From Metabacillus indicus LMG 22858 (GTDB lineage Bacteria; Bacillota; Bacilli; Bacillales; Bacillaceae), in contig NZ_JGVU02000002.1 in NCBI RefSeq assembly GCF_000708755.2, positions 434,001-498,000 of the forward strand: a stretch of 64,000 nucleotides of DNA. Reading direction: 5' to 3'. Positions 15,987-25,113 of the stretch are shown piece after piece. Numbering within the stretch: position 1 is the stretch's first letter; each line of letters starts with the position of its first letter. Both the position numbers and the translations under genes were made by a program. The notes beneath the pieces were generated by a model. It searched no databases. It was not told the DNA's origin and saw nothing but the letters and a program-made list of their open reading frames with translations.

Positions 15987-18410
15987 ATGACACAACAAGA
16001 AAAATACCGCGATCTCCCTCTTGAAGATGTGATAGGTGACAGGTTCGGCCGCTACAGCAAATACATCATACAGGACAGAGCGCTGCCTGATGCCCGTGAC
16101 GGTCTGAAGCCTGTACAGCGCAGAATTCTGTATGCCATGCATGTTGACGGTAATACAAACGATAAAAACTTCAGAAAATCAGCAAAAACGGTCGGTAATG
16201 TAATCGGCAATTATCATCCTCACGGAGACACATCTGTTTATGATGCAATGGTGAGGATGAGCCAGGACTGGAAAGTGCGCAATCTCCTGATTGAGATGCA
16301 CGGCAACAACGGAAGCAACGACGGTGACCCGCCTGCTGCGATGCGTTATACAGAGGCGCGTCTCTCACCAATTGCATCTGAGCTGCTAAGGGACATCGAA
16401 AAACGCACAGTCGAATTTGTGCCGAACTTTGATGATACAAGCAGTGAACCGCTTGTTCTGCCTGCCATGTATCCAAACCTCCTTGTAAACGGGTCCACGG
16501 GGATATCAGCAGGTTATGCAACAGACATTCCGCCTCACCATCTTGGAGAGGTCATTGATGCTGTGATGAAACGCATTGACAAACCGGATTGCACCGTTGA
16601 CGAGCTGATGACTGTCATAAATGGCCCCGATTTTCCGACCGGAGGCATTATCCAGGGAATTGACGGCATTAAGAAAGCGTATGAAACGGGTAAAGGGAAA
16701 GTCATTATCCGCGGAAAAGCAGAGATTGAGAGCGTCAGGGGCGGCAAACAGCAGATTGTCATTACAGAAATTCCATTTGAAGTGAATAAGGCAAACCTTG
16801 TGAAGCGCATGGACGAGTTCAGGATTGAGCGAAAGCTTGACGGTATTGCCGAGGTGCGTGACGAAACAGACCGGACCGGAATGAGGATTGTCGTCGAACT
16901 GAAAAAAGACGCTGATGCACAGGGAATTCTGAATTACCTGTACAAAAACAGCGACCTGCAGGTTCCTTATAATTTTAATATGGTGGCCATACATAACAGA
17001 CGCCCGACACTCATGACGCTGCCTGCGATTCTTGATGCATATATTTCGCATCAGAAGGAAGTCATTACAAACCGCTCCAAATACGATCTTGAAAAGGCAA
17101 GAGAGCGCCAGCATATCGTCGAGGGGCTCATTAAAGCCCTGTCTATCCTCGATGAGGTGATCGCTGTTATCAGGGCATCTAAAGACAAGCGGGATGCAAA
17201 GGATAACTTAATTGCAAAGTTTGCGTTCACAGAAATTCAGGCTGAAGCCATTGTATCCCTTCAGCTTTACCGGTTAACAAATACGGACATCACGGCTCTT
17301 CAAAACGAAGCGAAAGAGCTTGATGAAAAAATAGCACAGCTTCTTGAGATCCTGAACAATGAGAAAAAACTGTATCAGGTGATCAAAACGGATTTGAAAA
17401 AAATCAAAAAAACCTATGCGGATGAAAGACGCTCTGTCATTCAGCATGAGATACAGGAAATAAAAATCAATCTTGAAGTGATGATTCCGTCAGAAGACGT
17501 CATTGTTACAGTAACGAAGGACGGCTATATCAAACGTACGAGCAGCCGTTCATACTCAGCATCAAACGGCCAGGATTTCGGCATGAAAGAAACAGACAGA
17601 CTGCTCGGGAAATTTGACATAAATACTACCGAAACCATTCTGCTGTTCACAAGCAAGGGCAATTATATATACTGTCCGGTGCATGAAATTCCTGACATCC
17701 GCTGGAAGGACCTCGGCCAGCATATTGCCAATCTTGTCAGCCTGGAGCGGGATGAACAGCTGATTAAGGCCATGCCTGTTAAAGATTTTGAAGCCGCGCA
17801 GTACCTGCTCTTTGTCACAAAGAACGGGATGGTCAAGAAAACCGAACTGAAATTGTATAAGGCCCAGCGGTACTCAAAAGCGTTAATGGCTGTCAATCTT
17901 AAAGGCGATGACGAGTTAGTCAATGTATTTATGACATCCGGAAACGATGATCTGTTTTTAGCAACGCAGTTCGGATACGGTTTGTGGTTTGCTGAAGAAG
18001 AAGTCAGCATTGTCGGTGCAAGAGCGGCAGGAGTAAAAGGAATGAATTTAAAAGAGGGAGATACAGTAGCAGGCGCTGCGGTTTTCCCAGCAGGAGACAT
18101 TCCGCAGGTTGTCATTGTCACACAGCGCGGCGCTGCAAAGAAAATGTCGCTTAAAGAATTTGAAAAGACTTCAAGAGCCAAGCGCGGATTAATCATGCTG
18201 AGAGAGCTGAAGAACAATCCTCACAGAGTCGTTGGCATGCACCTTGTCGATCCGTCCAGCAAACTGATGCTGAAGACAGAAAAAGGGCATACAGAAGAAG
18301 TTCACGCAGCACAGCTGCGCGCAAATGACAGATACAGCAACGGATCCTTCTTTATCGATGAAGGAGACTCAGGGTCAGTTAAAGAAGTCTGGGTGCCGGT
18401 CACCCAATAA
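15987..18410 (+). CDS. parC: DNA topoisomerase IV subunit A
   Basis: 807 residues: winged-helix and tower domains with catalytic tyrosine Y121 (AAMRYTEARL), a quinolone-resistance-determining region reading HPHGDTSVYDAMVRM (T82 and D86 at the usual variable places), coiled-coil segment and C-terminal beta-pinwheel. It cleaves and religates DNA with ParE. The start follows parE by 3 nt with GAGGAGGAATAA as ribosome binding site, so they form one operon ending at a strong hairpin. Confidence 0.97.
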   Translation: MTQQEKYRDLPLEDVIGDRFGRYSKYIIQDRALPDARDGLKPVQRRILYAMHVDGNTNDKNFRKSAKTVGNVIGNYHPHGDTSVYDAMVRMSQDWKVRNLLIEMHGNNGSNDGDPPAAMRYTEARLSPIASELLRDIEKRTVEFVPNFDDTSSEPLVLPAMYPNLLVNGSTGISAGYATDIPPHHLGEVIDAVMKRIDKPDCTVDELMTVINGPDFPTGGIIQGIDGIKKAYETGKGKVIIRGKAEIESVRGGKQQIVITEIPFEVNKANLVKRMDEFRIERKLDGIAEVRDETDRTGMRIVVELKKDADAQGILNYLYKNSDLQVPYNFNMVAIHNRRPTLMTLPAILDAYISHQKEVITNRSKYDLEKARERQHIVEGLIKALSILDEVIAVIRASKDKRDAKDNLIAKFAFTEIQAEAIVSLQLYRLTNTDITALQNEAKELDEKIAQLLEILNNEKKLYQVIKTDLKKIKKTYADERRSVIQHEIQEIKINLEVMIPSEDVIVTVTKDGYIKRTSSRSYSASNGQDFGMKETDRLLGKFDINTTETILLFTSKGNYIYCPVHEIPDIRWKDLGQHIANLVSLERDEQLIKAMPVKDFEAAQYLLFVTKNGMVKKTELKLYKAQRYSKALMAVNLKGDDELVNVFMTSGNDDLFLATQFGYGLWFAEEEVSIVGARAAGVKGMNLKEGDTVAGAAVFPAGDIPQVVIVTQRGAAKKMSLKEFEKTSRAKRGLIMLRELKNNPHRVVGMHLVDPSSKLMLKTEKGHTEEVHAAQLRANDRYSNGSFFIDEGDSGSVKEVWVPVTQ

Positions 18411-18412
18411 AT

Positions 18413-18450
18413 GAAAAGACATCCCTAAAATAAAAGGGATGTCTTTTTTG
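18413..18450 (+). terminator. Terminator of parEC
   Basis: AAAGACATCCCT-AAAATAAA-AGGGATGTCTTTTTTG. Confidence 0.9.
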
Positions 18451-18454
18451 CTTC

Positions 18455-18574
18455 TTATTTATTTTTAGAGAAGTATTCAGTAAACGCGTGCATAATCTCA
18501 ATTCCCTGATACAAAAATAGACTGAAGGCTGTTAATGAAAAACCAGTCACCATAATAAGTCTCATCCAGAACAT
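18455..18574 (-). CDS. Small single-pass membrane protein (39 residues)
   Basis: MFWMRLIMVTGFSLTAFSLF then LYQGIEIMHAFTEYFSKNK. One hydrophobic helix occupies roughly residues 3-22, with a short polar tail. AAAGGAGGGAATTG is a near-consensus ribosome binding site 7 nt before the ATG, the main support for translation. It lies 26 nt after the next minus-strand gene (18601-18909), so they probably share a transcript. No family recognised. Confidence 0.6.
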   Translation of the reverse strand: MFWMRLIMVTGFSLTAFSLFLYQGIEIMHAFTEYFSKNK

Positions 18575-18600
18575 CGCAATTCCCTCCTTTTTTAAAGATT

Positions 18601-18909
18601 CTAGGGTCTTAGCGATGTATGGCCATAATAGGAGGACTGGTAAAAAACAGACAGCAGAAATTTCTTTAACAGGCCTGCTGAAGCTGACAAAGCAGCAATC
18701 ACCGCGGCCGCTAAAAATACAGGTACCAAGCTTGACTCGCTTTGGTCCATGCTGAAAGGCATTTTCTCGTATTCAACTTTATCCGCTGAAAACAGCTGAA
18801 CATGTTCTTCAACGTCAAAAGCCGGCGTCTTTACGGGATGATGCTGCACATGCGGCGAAACCCCGGTCAGGAGAAGGGCAATGAGAAATAGAAACATCGT
18901 GTGTCTCAT
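18601..18909 (-). CDS. Hypothetical exported/membrane protein
   Basis: 102 residues: N-terminal signal-like helix (MRHTMFLFLIALLLTGVSPH), a polar middle with HVQHHP, and a C-terminal transmembrane segment (SLVPVFLAAAVIAALSASAG) before a basic tail. AAAAGGAGGAATG precedes the ATG at 18909. Likely co-transcribed with the 39-residue protein downstream. I do not recognise the family; the topology suggests a short extracytoplasmic loop held by two helices. Confidence 0.65.
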   Translation of the reverse strand: MRHTMFLFLIALLLTGVSPHVQHHPVKTPAFDVEEHVQLFSADKVEYEKMPFSMDQSESSLVPVFLAAAVIAALSASAGLLKKFLLSVFYQSSYYGHTSLRP

Positions 18910-19092
18910 AACATTCCTCCTTTTAAGTCGTGCAATCGAATATACATAATCATAACGCATTATAGCGGATTCGAACAGTGGAAACTTTTTTCGTTTTTAC
19001 TGTGCAAATCGACAATTTCTGATATACTTTATCTTTGGAATGTTAGAAAACCTGACATTAATTCAGAAAATTCTTTACTTCGGAGGTTTTAT

Positions 19093-20502
19093 ATGGATTT
19101 TTTAAATGGAATAATTTCCGGCGGGAATACAATTTTGTGGTCATACTTGCTGATCTATATGCTTGTAGGACTTGGTTTGTATTTCACAGTCCGATCAGGA
19201 TTTGTCCAGTTCCGCTACTTTGGTGAAATGTTCAGGCTTTTAAAGGAACCTGCAATGGTATCCAAAGAAGGAAAAAGAGGCATTTCATCTCTGCAGGCAT
19301 TCTTTATCAGTGCAGCGTCAAGGGTTGGCACCGGTAACTTAGCTGGAGTAGCTATTGCCATTGCCGTCGGAGGACCGGGAGCGGTTTTCTGGATGTGGCT
19401 GATTGCGCTGGTCGGAATGGCTTCAAGCTTTGTAGAAAGCACTCTCGCTCAGGTATATAAAGTAAAAGACGGAGATCAGTTCCGCGGCGGACCCGCTTAC
19501 TATATGGAAAAAGCGCTGAACGCCAGATGGATGGGCATCTTTTTTGCCGTTTTAATTACATTATGCTTTGGTCTGATTTTCAATGCTGTTCAGGCCAATA
19601 CAATCGCTCTTGCATTTGACAGTGCCTTTCAAATTGATAAAACCGTCATGGCTATCATCCTTGCGGTCTTCACGGCCATCATTATTTTTGGAGGACTTAA
19701 GCGGATAGCCGCTGCTACTCAAATTATAGTACCTGTCATGGCCCTTATTTACATAGGCGTTGCGCTTGTTGTTGTGATTATGAACATTACTGAGGTGCCG
19801 GCAGTTATTGGTGTTATTTTTGCCAACGCATTCGGATTTGAGCAGGCAGTCGGCGGCGGTATTGGAGCTGCTGTTGAGAATGGCATTAAGAGAGGACTGT
19901 TCTCGAATGAAGCGGGTATGGGTAGTGCACCGAATGCTGCCGCTACGGCAAACGTTTCGCATCCTGTTAAACAAGGCTTCATTCAGACTCTCGGTGTCTT
20001 CTTCGACACGATTATCATTTGCAGCACGACAGCGTTCCTGATCCTGCTGTTTGACACGACTCCGGATTCTTCGCTTGATGGAATACAGATCACGCAGGCA
20101 GCCCTTCAGTCACATATAGGAGACTGGGCAGGTACGTTCCTTGCTGTAGCAATTCTGCTGTTCGCATTCAGTTCGGTTATCGGAAATTACTACTACGGGG
20201 AAACAAATATTGAGTTTCTTAACGGAAGCAAGACGGTGCTTTTTATCTACCGTTTAGCTGTAGTCGGTATGGTTATTTTCGGTTCTGTATCAGGCTTCCA
20301 GCTAATCTGGGATATGGCTGACCTGTTTATGGGTCTTATGGCAGTTACGAACCTGATCGCCATTGCCATCCTTTCAAAAATCGCTTTCGCTGTCCTGAAA
20401 GATTACAGCCGTCAGCGAAAAGAAGGCAAAAATCCTGTATTTAAAGCAAGCTCCATTAAAGGGCTAAAACATACAGAATGCTGGGAAGACGATGAGGTTT
20501 AA
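19093..20502 (+). CDS. alsT: AGCS-family sodium/amino-acid symporter AlsT
   Basis: 469 residues, about ten transmembrane helices, with AGCS (alanine or glycine:cation symporter) signatures GTGNLAGVAIAIAVGGPGA, GIKRGLFSNEAGMGSAPNA and HPVKQGFIQTLGVF. In B. subtilis AlsT imports glutamine and its toxic analogues. The start at 19093 is supported by CGGAGG; the frame is open further upstream across the divergent gene, where it is not coding. It follows parEC as in B. subtilis and has its own terminator. Confidence 0.95.
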   Translation: MDFLNGIISGGNTILWSYLLIYMLVGLGLYFTVRSGFVQFRYFGEMFRLLKEPAMVSKEGKRGISSLQAFFISAASRVGTGNLAGVAIAIAVGGPGAVFWMWLIALVGMASSFVESTLAQVYKVKDGDQFRGGPAYYMEKALNARWMGIFFAVLITLCFGLIFNAVQANTIALAFDSAFQIDKTVMAIILAVFTAIIIFGGLKRIAAATQIIVPVMALIYIGVALVVVIMNITEVPAVIGVIFANAFGFEQAVGGGIGAAVENGIKRGLFSNEAGMGSAPNAAATANVSHPVKQGFIQTLGVFFDTIIICSTTAFLILLFDTTPDSSLDGIQITQAALQSHIGDWAGTFLAVAILLFAFSSVIGNYYYGETNIEFLNGSKTVLFIYRLAVVGMVIFGSVSGFQLIWDMADLFMGLMAVTNLIAIAILSKIAFAVLKDYSRQRKEGKNPVFKASSIKGLKHTECWEDDEV

Positions 20503-20524
20503 CCCCTGAATAAGAAACATAAGC

Positions 20525-20564
20525 TAAAGCACACCTTTCAGTTTTTGAACGGTGTGCTTTTTCT
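20525..20564 (+). terminator. Terminator of alsT
   Basis: AAAGCACACC ... GGTGTGCTTTTTCTTTT stem-loop. Confidence 0.85.
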
Positions 20565-20663
20565 TTTGAAAAGAGTAGGCCTGCAGACTAAGAGCAAGCC
20601 AATTTTTATTTAGAAGGAATAAGGGGCTTTGTCAAATGTCCTGCTGTGTAACCGGCAAAGAGT

Positions 20664-20681
20664 TTGTGAAAATGTGAACAA
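20664..20681 (+). promoter_or_regulatory. Candidate Rex operator 1 upstream of cydA
   Basis: TTGTGAAAATGTGAACAA is close to the Rex consensus TTGTGAANNNNTTCACAA (left half exact). Rex represses cyd genes when NADH/NAD+ is low. Confidence 0.5.
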
Positions 20682-20766
20682 ACTTTATCAATTTCATGAT
20701 TTCTATCGTCCTGCCGATGAATTTGGGCTAAACTAATCAATAGAAGCAGTTCATTCCAATCTTGTA

Positions 20767-20782
20767 TGTGAAAATATTCACA
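20767..20782 (+). promoter_or_regulatory. Candidate Rex operator 2 upstream of cydA
   Basis: TGTGAAAATATTCACA is a perfect 16-bp palindrome matching the TGTGAA-N4-TTCACA Rex core, 82 bp before cydA. Several Rex sites precede cydABCD in B. subtilis. Confidence 0.7.
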
Positions 20783-20863
20783 AACATTTGTTTTGATTAT
20801 CCTGATTAGAGGAAAAGAATGGGTAAACTGCTATTTATTGCGTGATGTAAGGGGGAAGGAAGA

Positions 20864-22195
20864 TTGTTTGAGTATGATCCGGTATTATACAGCAGAATTT
20901 TGACAGGATTGACACTTGCATTTCACACGGTTTTTTCCACACTTGGAGTCGGTGTGCCGCTGCTCATTGCTCTTGCAGAGTGGATCGGCATCAGAAGGAA
21001 CGATGGCCATTATCATCTGCTTGCAAGGAGATGGGCGAGGGGCTACATCATTACAGTGGCTGTAGGGGTTGTAACAGGAACGGCAATAGCCCTTCAGCTC
21101 AGTCTGCTGTGGCCGAATTTTATGCAGGTTGCCGGCCAGACGATCAGCCTGCCGCTGTTTTTGGAAACCTTCGCGTTTTTCTTTGAAGCTATTTTTCTTG
21201 GCATCTACCTTTATACATGGGACCGCTTCAAAAAGAAAATCTACCATTTGCTGCTGCTTATCCCGGTGGCTCTCGGAGCGACGCTTTCCGGTTTCTTTAT
21301 CACGACCGTAAATGCCTTTATGAACGCTCCGCTTGGATTTACGATGGAAAACGGAGTTCTGAAAGGCGTTAATCCTTTGCTTGCGATGTTTAACCCTGCG
21401 ACTCCGACAAAAATGGCGCATGTGCTGTCTTCGGCTTATTTAACATCAGCCTGCGTGCTGGCAGCGATTGCCGCATTTATGATTCTCAGGGGCAGAGAGC
21501 ATGTGTATTACAAAAAAGCACTAAGACTCTCTATGACTGTAGCTTTTGTCTGTGCGATAAGTACGGCTGTCATAGGTGATTTATCAGGAAAATATTTAGC
21601 CGAGTACCAGCCGGAAAAACTGGCTGCTGCTGAATGGCATTTTGAAACAGCGGAGGAAGCTTCTTTAATTCTCGGAGGAATACTCGATGAAAACAACGAG
21701 GTCAAATATGCACTTGAGATTCCGTATGCTTTGAGCATTCTTGCCCACGGAACGCCTGATGCAGAGGTTACGGGACTTGAAGAGTTTCCGGAAGAAGAAT
21801 GGCCTCCGCTTGTCGTCCATTATTTCTTTGATCTGATGGTCGGAATCGGCATGTTTTTGGCGCTTGTATCCTTCGTGTTCATGGTCATGAAGTGGCGGAA
21901 GAAGTCAAATGAGCTGAACCGGGTCCTTTTATGGCTGATTGTCAGCACTGGTCCTCTTGCCATGCTTGCGATCGAAGCGGGATGGTTCTTTACGGAAGAA
22001 GGCAGACAGCCGTGGATCCTAAGAGGCTACATGACAACGGCGGAAGGTGCGACAACGTCAGGCTATGTTGATATCATGCTGTATTTGTTCATCGCCCTGT
22101 ACGCGGTGCTTGCTGTCTCGGCAGCAGCTGTGCTTCGCCGCACATTTAAAGCAAATCCTGCTGAGCGCGAGCTTGAAAAATTAGGAATGAAATAG
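20864..22195 (+). CDS. cydA: Cytochrome bd ubiquinol/menaquinol oxidase subunit I
   Basis: 443 residues, nine or so transmembrane helices, heme ligand His near residue 21 (TLAFHTVFSTLGVG) and the GRQPW motif (AGWFFTEEGRQPW). The Q-loop is the short type found in Firmicutes. It reduces oxygen to water using quinol with high affinity. The start is a TTG (MFEYDPVLYSR) behind GGAAGGAAG. It heads an operon with two Rex-like sites upstream, so induction under low oxygen or high NADH is expected. Confidence 0.96.
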   Translation: MFEYDPVLYSRILTGLTLAFHTVFSTLGVGVPLLIALAEWIGIRRNDGHYHLLARRWARGYIITVAVGVVTGTAIALQLSLLWPNFMQVAGQTISLPLFLETFAFFFEAIFLGIYLYTWDRFKKKIYHLLLLIPVALGATLSGFFITTVNAFMNAPLGFTMENGVLKGVNPLLAMFNPATPTKMAHVLSSAYLTSACVLAAIAAFMILRGREHVYYKKALRLSMTVAFVCAISTAVIGDLSGKYLAEYQPEKLAAAEWHFETAEEASLILGGILDENNEVKYALEIPYALSILAHGTPDAEVTGLEEFPEEEWPPLVVHYFFDLMVGIGMFLALVSFVFMVMKWRKKSNELNRVLLWLIVSTGPLAMLAIEAGWFFTEEGRQPWILRGYMTTAEGATTSGYVDIMLYLFIALYAVLAVSAAAVLRRTFKANPAERELEKLGMK

Positions 22196-22206
22196 GAGAG
22201 GACAAG

Positions 22207-23220
22207 ATGGATTATGAACTGATTGGAATTACCGTGCTCTGGACATTTCTGTACGGTTACCTTATTGTGGCGTCCATTGATTTTGGTGCAGGCTTTTTCA
22301 ATTACTACTCTGCACTGACAGGACGGGGGCCGATTGTAAAAAAAGTGATTAACCGGTATTTGTCTCCGGTCTGGGAAGTGACGAATGTATTTCTGATTTT
22401 CTTCTACATCGGACTGGTCGGATTTTTCCCGTCACTTGCCTTCTACTACGGTACAGCCTTACTTGTGCCAGGGAGCATTGCCATCATTCTGATTGCGCTG
22501 CGCGGTTCTTATTATGCGTTTCATCACTACGGTAACCGAGAAAGTCTCTGGTATCAGTTTTTATATGGCGCGACAGGCCTGCTGATTCCGGCATCACTGT
22601 CTGTTGTGCTTACACTGTCTGAAGGCGGCTTTATTGACGTCAGCGGGGATGAGGTGCAGCTGAATTATGCAGAGCTCTTTACGAGCACGTATGCGTGGGC
22701 CGTCGTCTTTCTGGCGATTGTAAGCGTGCTGTATATCTCTGCAAGCTTTCTGACGTTTTATGCTCATAAAGCGGGAGACAGCAGTGCCTTCAGCCTTCTG
22801 CGCAAATATGCGCTGTTCTGGAGCGGCCCGACTATTCTTGCAAGCTTGCTCGTATTTGTGTCCCTAAGAGAGCATAATCCGGATCATTTTCAGCGGATGC
22901 TGGATATGTCCTGGCTTTTCGGATTATCCCTTTTATTTTTTGCTGGTGCCGTGTATCTGATCTGGAAAAAGAAGCGTTTGGGCGTTTCGTTCATCTTGGT
23001 CATGCTGCAGTTTGCGGCGGCATTTTACGGGTACGGGGCATCCCATTTGCCGTATGTGCTTTATCCGTACGTCACGATCTACACAAGCTTTACAAACGAC
23101 ACGATGGCACTGGCGCTTATCCTTGCTTTTATCGCAGGATTGATGCTTTTAGTACCGTCTTTATACTTGCTGATGAGGCTGTTCCTTTTTGATAACGATT
23201 ATGTGAAAGGCAAAAAATAG
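22207..23220 (+). CDS. cydB: Cytochrome bd oxidase subunit II
   Basis: 337 residues, about eight to nine transmembrane helices, with the family start FLYGYLIVASIDFGAGFF and SPVWEVTNVFLIFF. It partners CydA in the oxidase core; it lacks heme ligands of its own. The AGGAGAGGAC ribosome binding site lies in the 11-nt gap after cydA. Confidence 0.95.
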   Translation: MDYELIGITVLWTFLYGYLIVASIDFGAGFFNYYSALTGRGPIVKKVINRYLSPVWEVTNVFLIFFYIGLVGFFPSLAFYYGTALLVPGSIAIILIALRGSYYAFHHYGNRESLWYQFLYGATGLLIPASLSVVLTLSEGGFIDVSGDEVQLNYAELFTSTYAWAVVFLAIVSVLYISASFLTFYAHKAGDSSAFSLLRKYALFWSGPTILASLLVFVSLREHNPDHFQRMLDMSWLFGLSLLFFAGAVYLIWKKKRLGVSFILVMLQFAAAFYGYGASHLPYVLYPYVTIYTSFTNDTMALALILAFIAGLMLLVPSLYLLMRLFLFDNDYVKGKK

Positions 23221-23230
23221 GAGGGATACC

Positions 23231-23335
23231 ATGCAGACATTTTTGATCATGGTGGCACCGGTTCTAATTGTCGCAGTGACCGTTACAGGATTATTTGTCT
23301 GGGGTGCTTACGCAAAAGAGCCCTATGAAAAATAA
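23231..23335 (+). CDS. cydS: Cytochrome bd small subunit CydS
   Basis: Thirty-four residues: MQTFLIMVAPVLIVAVTVTG, then LFVWGAYAKEPYEK, one transmembrane helix. The start MQTFLIM.AP matches CydS of Geobacillus, the third subunit seen in the bd oxidase structure. GGAGGGATACC precedes the ATG and it lies 10 nt after cydB. This gene is usually missed because it is so short. Confidence 0.85.
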   Translation: MQTFLIMVAPVLIVAVTVTGLFVWGAYAKEPYEK

Positions 23336-23385
23336 AATGTGCAAAGGCTAATAACAGGCTTAAGACGCATAAAGGAGTCCGTGTC

Positions 23386-25113
23386 ATGCAGCTGAAACAT
23401 TTAGCATCAAACCATAAAAAACATATCTGGCTACTCCGGGTGCATGCTGCATTAACAGGTGCAGCCATTATTGCACAGGCGTGGCTGTTCGTCAGTGTGA
23501 CAGACGCCGTCTTTTTAAACGATGCGCCGTTCCGGGAAGTTGTTCCTGATCTATTTATTTTGCTCGCCGTGTCTCTATGCAGAGCAGGATTTATGTATTT
23601 CGGCAACAAAACCGGGGTTTCATTAGCGGCAGCTGTTAAGAAGGATGTTCGGTCATTGCTTCTCCAAAAGATGTCCAAAGAATCTGTTTTGAGCTCTTCG
23701 GGCGGACAGACCGGCAGAAAAGTAAACGTTCTGCTGGATGCCGCAGATGAAATCTCGCCTTATTTCAGCACCTATATTCCCCAGATGATCCAGACGGGAA
23801 TCATTCCGCTGATGATGGCCGCTGCCGTGTTTATACAGCATGTTTATTCCGGCATCATTCTGCTTGTAACAGCCCCCTTTATTCCGCTTGCCATGGCACT
23901 TGCAGGCAGGAAGAGCAAGGATAAGGCAGAGCAGCAGATGGAGAGGCTCTCGCAATTTTCCGGCCATTTTCTTGATGTTCTTCAGGGGCTTGTGACGCTG
24001 AAGGTGTTCGGACGTTCAAAAGAGCAGAAAGAAAAGATCGCAGAGAGCAGCCTTGAAATCCGTGACGCCACGATGCAGGTTTTGAAGGTGGCCTTTCTTT
24101 CAGCGCTCTCCTTGGAGTTTATTTCAATGCTCAGCATTGGACTGATTGCCTTTGAACTTGGCCTGCAGATTGTTGTTTTTCAGACTGTGACATTCTTTTC
24201 TGCCTTCTTTATTCTCATACTTGTTCCTGATTTCTACCTGCTTCTAAAAGATTATGGAAGTGCTTTTCATGCAGGAAGAGGAAGCATGGGTGCTGCGAAG
24301 CTGATTGCGGAGGAGCTTGAGGAGCGGGATGTTGCTCTAGAATGGGGAAGTCAGAAGCTTGGTGATGGTCCGCCTGAGCTTCATCTGCAAAAGGCTTCTT
24401 ACTCATATAAGAACAGTTCATTTGCCTTGAAGGACATTGATGTTCACCTTAAACCCTGTGAAAAAGCAGCGATTGTCGGGAGAAACGGTTCAGGCAAGAC
24501 GACCCTGCTTCATATTATCGGCGGACTGATTCAGCCTGATGAAGGACGGATAATCATTAATGGCAAAGAGCGCGGAGCTTATGATGAAATGAGCTGGTTT
24601 GGTAGCATGGCTTACATCTCTCAGCATCCGCATATCTTCTCCGGGACAATCGCAGAAAACATAGCCATTGGTCAGAGGAAAAGTGCGGGCCCTCAGGAAA
24701 TAGAGGATGCCGCCCGCAAAGCGGGTCTTGCTTCCATGATTGAAGCTCTCGAACACGGGTTTGATACGGTCATCGGCGAAGGAGGAAGGGGTCTGTCAGG
24801 AGGCGAAAAGCAAAGACTTGCTCTCGCAAGGGCATTTCTGAAAAAACCTGCATTTATCCTGTTTGATGAACCGACTACAGGCCTTGACCTTCATACAGAA
24901 AAGATTCTCCAGCAGTCGATAAAAGAGCTCGGGGAATGCGCGACCGTGGTTACCGTGGCTCACAGGCTATACACAATAAAAGATGCAGACATTATTTATT
25001 ATATGGAAAACGGAAGACTCGCTGCCCGGGGCACTCATTTGGAACTGCTGGATCGTTCCGAGTCTTACCGCAGCATGTTTCATATGCAAAGAAAGGAGGC
25101 GGCGGCCAAGTGA
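23386..25113 (+). CDS. cydD: ABC transporter CydD (cytochrome bd assembly)
   Basis: 575 residues: N-terminal six-helix transmembrane domain and C-terminal ATPase domain with Walker A GRNGSGKTT, signature LSGGEKQRLALARAF and Walker B FILFDEP. With CydC it forms a heterodimeric exporter needed for bd-oxidase assembly, linked to heme and thiol redox balance. RBS AAAGGAG. The stop overlaps the cydC start (GTGA), indicating translational coupling. Confidence 0.94.
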   Translation: MQLKHLASNHKKHIWLLRVHAALTGAAIIAQAWLFVSVTDAVFLNDAPFREVVPDLFILLAVSLCRAGFMYFGNKTGVSLAAAVKKDVRSLLLQKMSKESVLSSSGGQTGRKVNVLLDAADEISPYFSTYIPQMIQTGIIPLMMAAAVFIQHVYSGIILLVTAPFIPLAMALAGRKSKDKAEQQMERLSQFSGHFLDVLQGLVTLKVFGRSKEQKEKIAESSLEIRDATMQVLKVAFLSALSLEFISMLSIGLIAFELGLQIVVFQTVTFFSAFFILILVPDFYLLLKDYGSAFHAGRGSMGAAKLIAEELEERDVALEWGSQKLGDGPPELHLQKASYSYKNSSFALKDIDVHLKPCEKAAIVGRNGSGKTTLLHIIGGLIQPDEGRIIINGKERGAYDEMSWFGSMAYISQHPHIFSGTIAENIAIGQRKSAGPQEIEDAARKAGLASMIEALEHGFDTVIGEGGRGLSGGEKQRLALARAFLKKPAFILFDEPTTGLDLHTEKILQQSIKELGECATVVTVAHRLYTIKDADIIYYMENGRLAARGTHLELLDRSESYRSMFHMQRKEAAAK

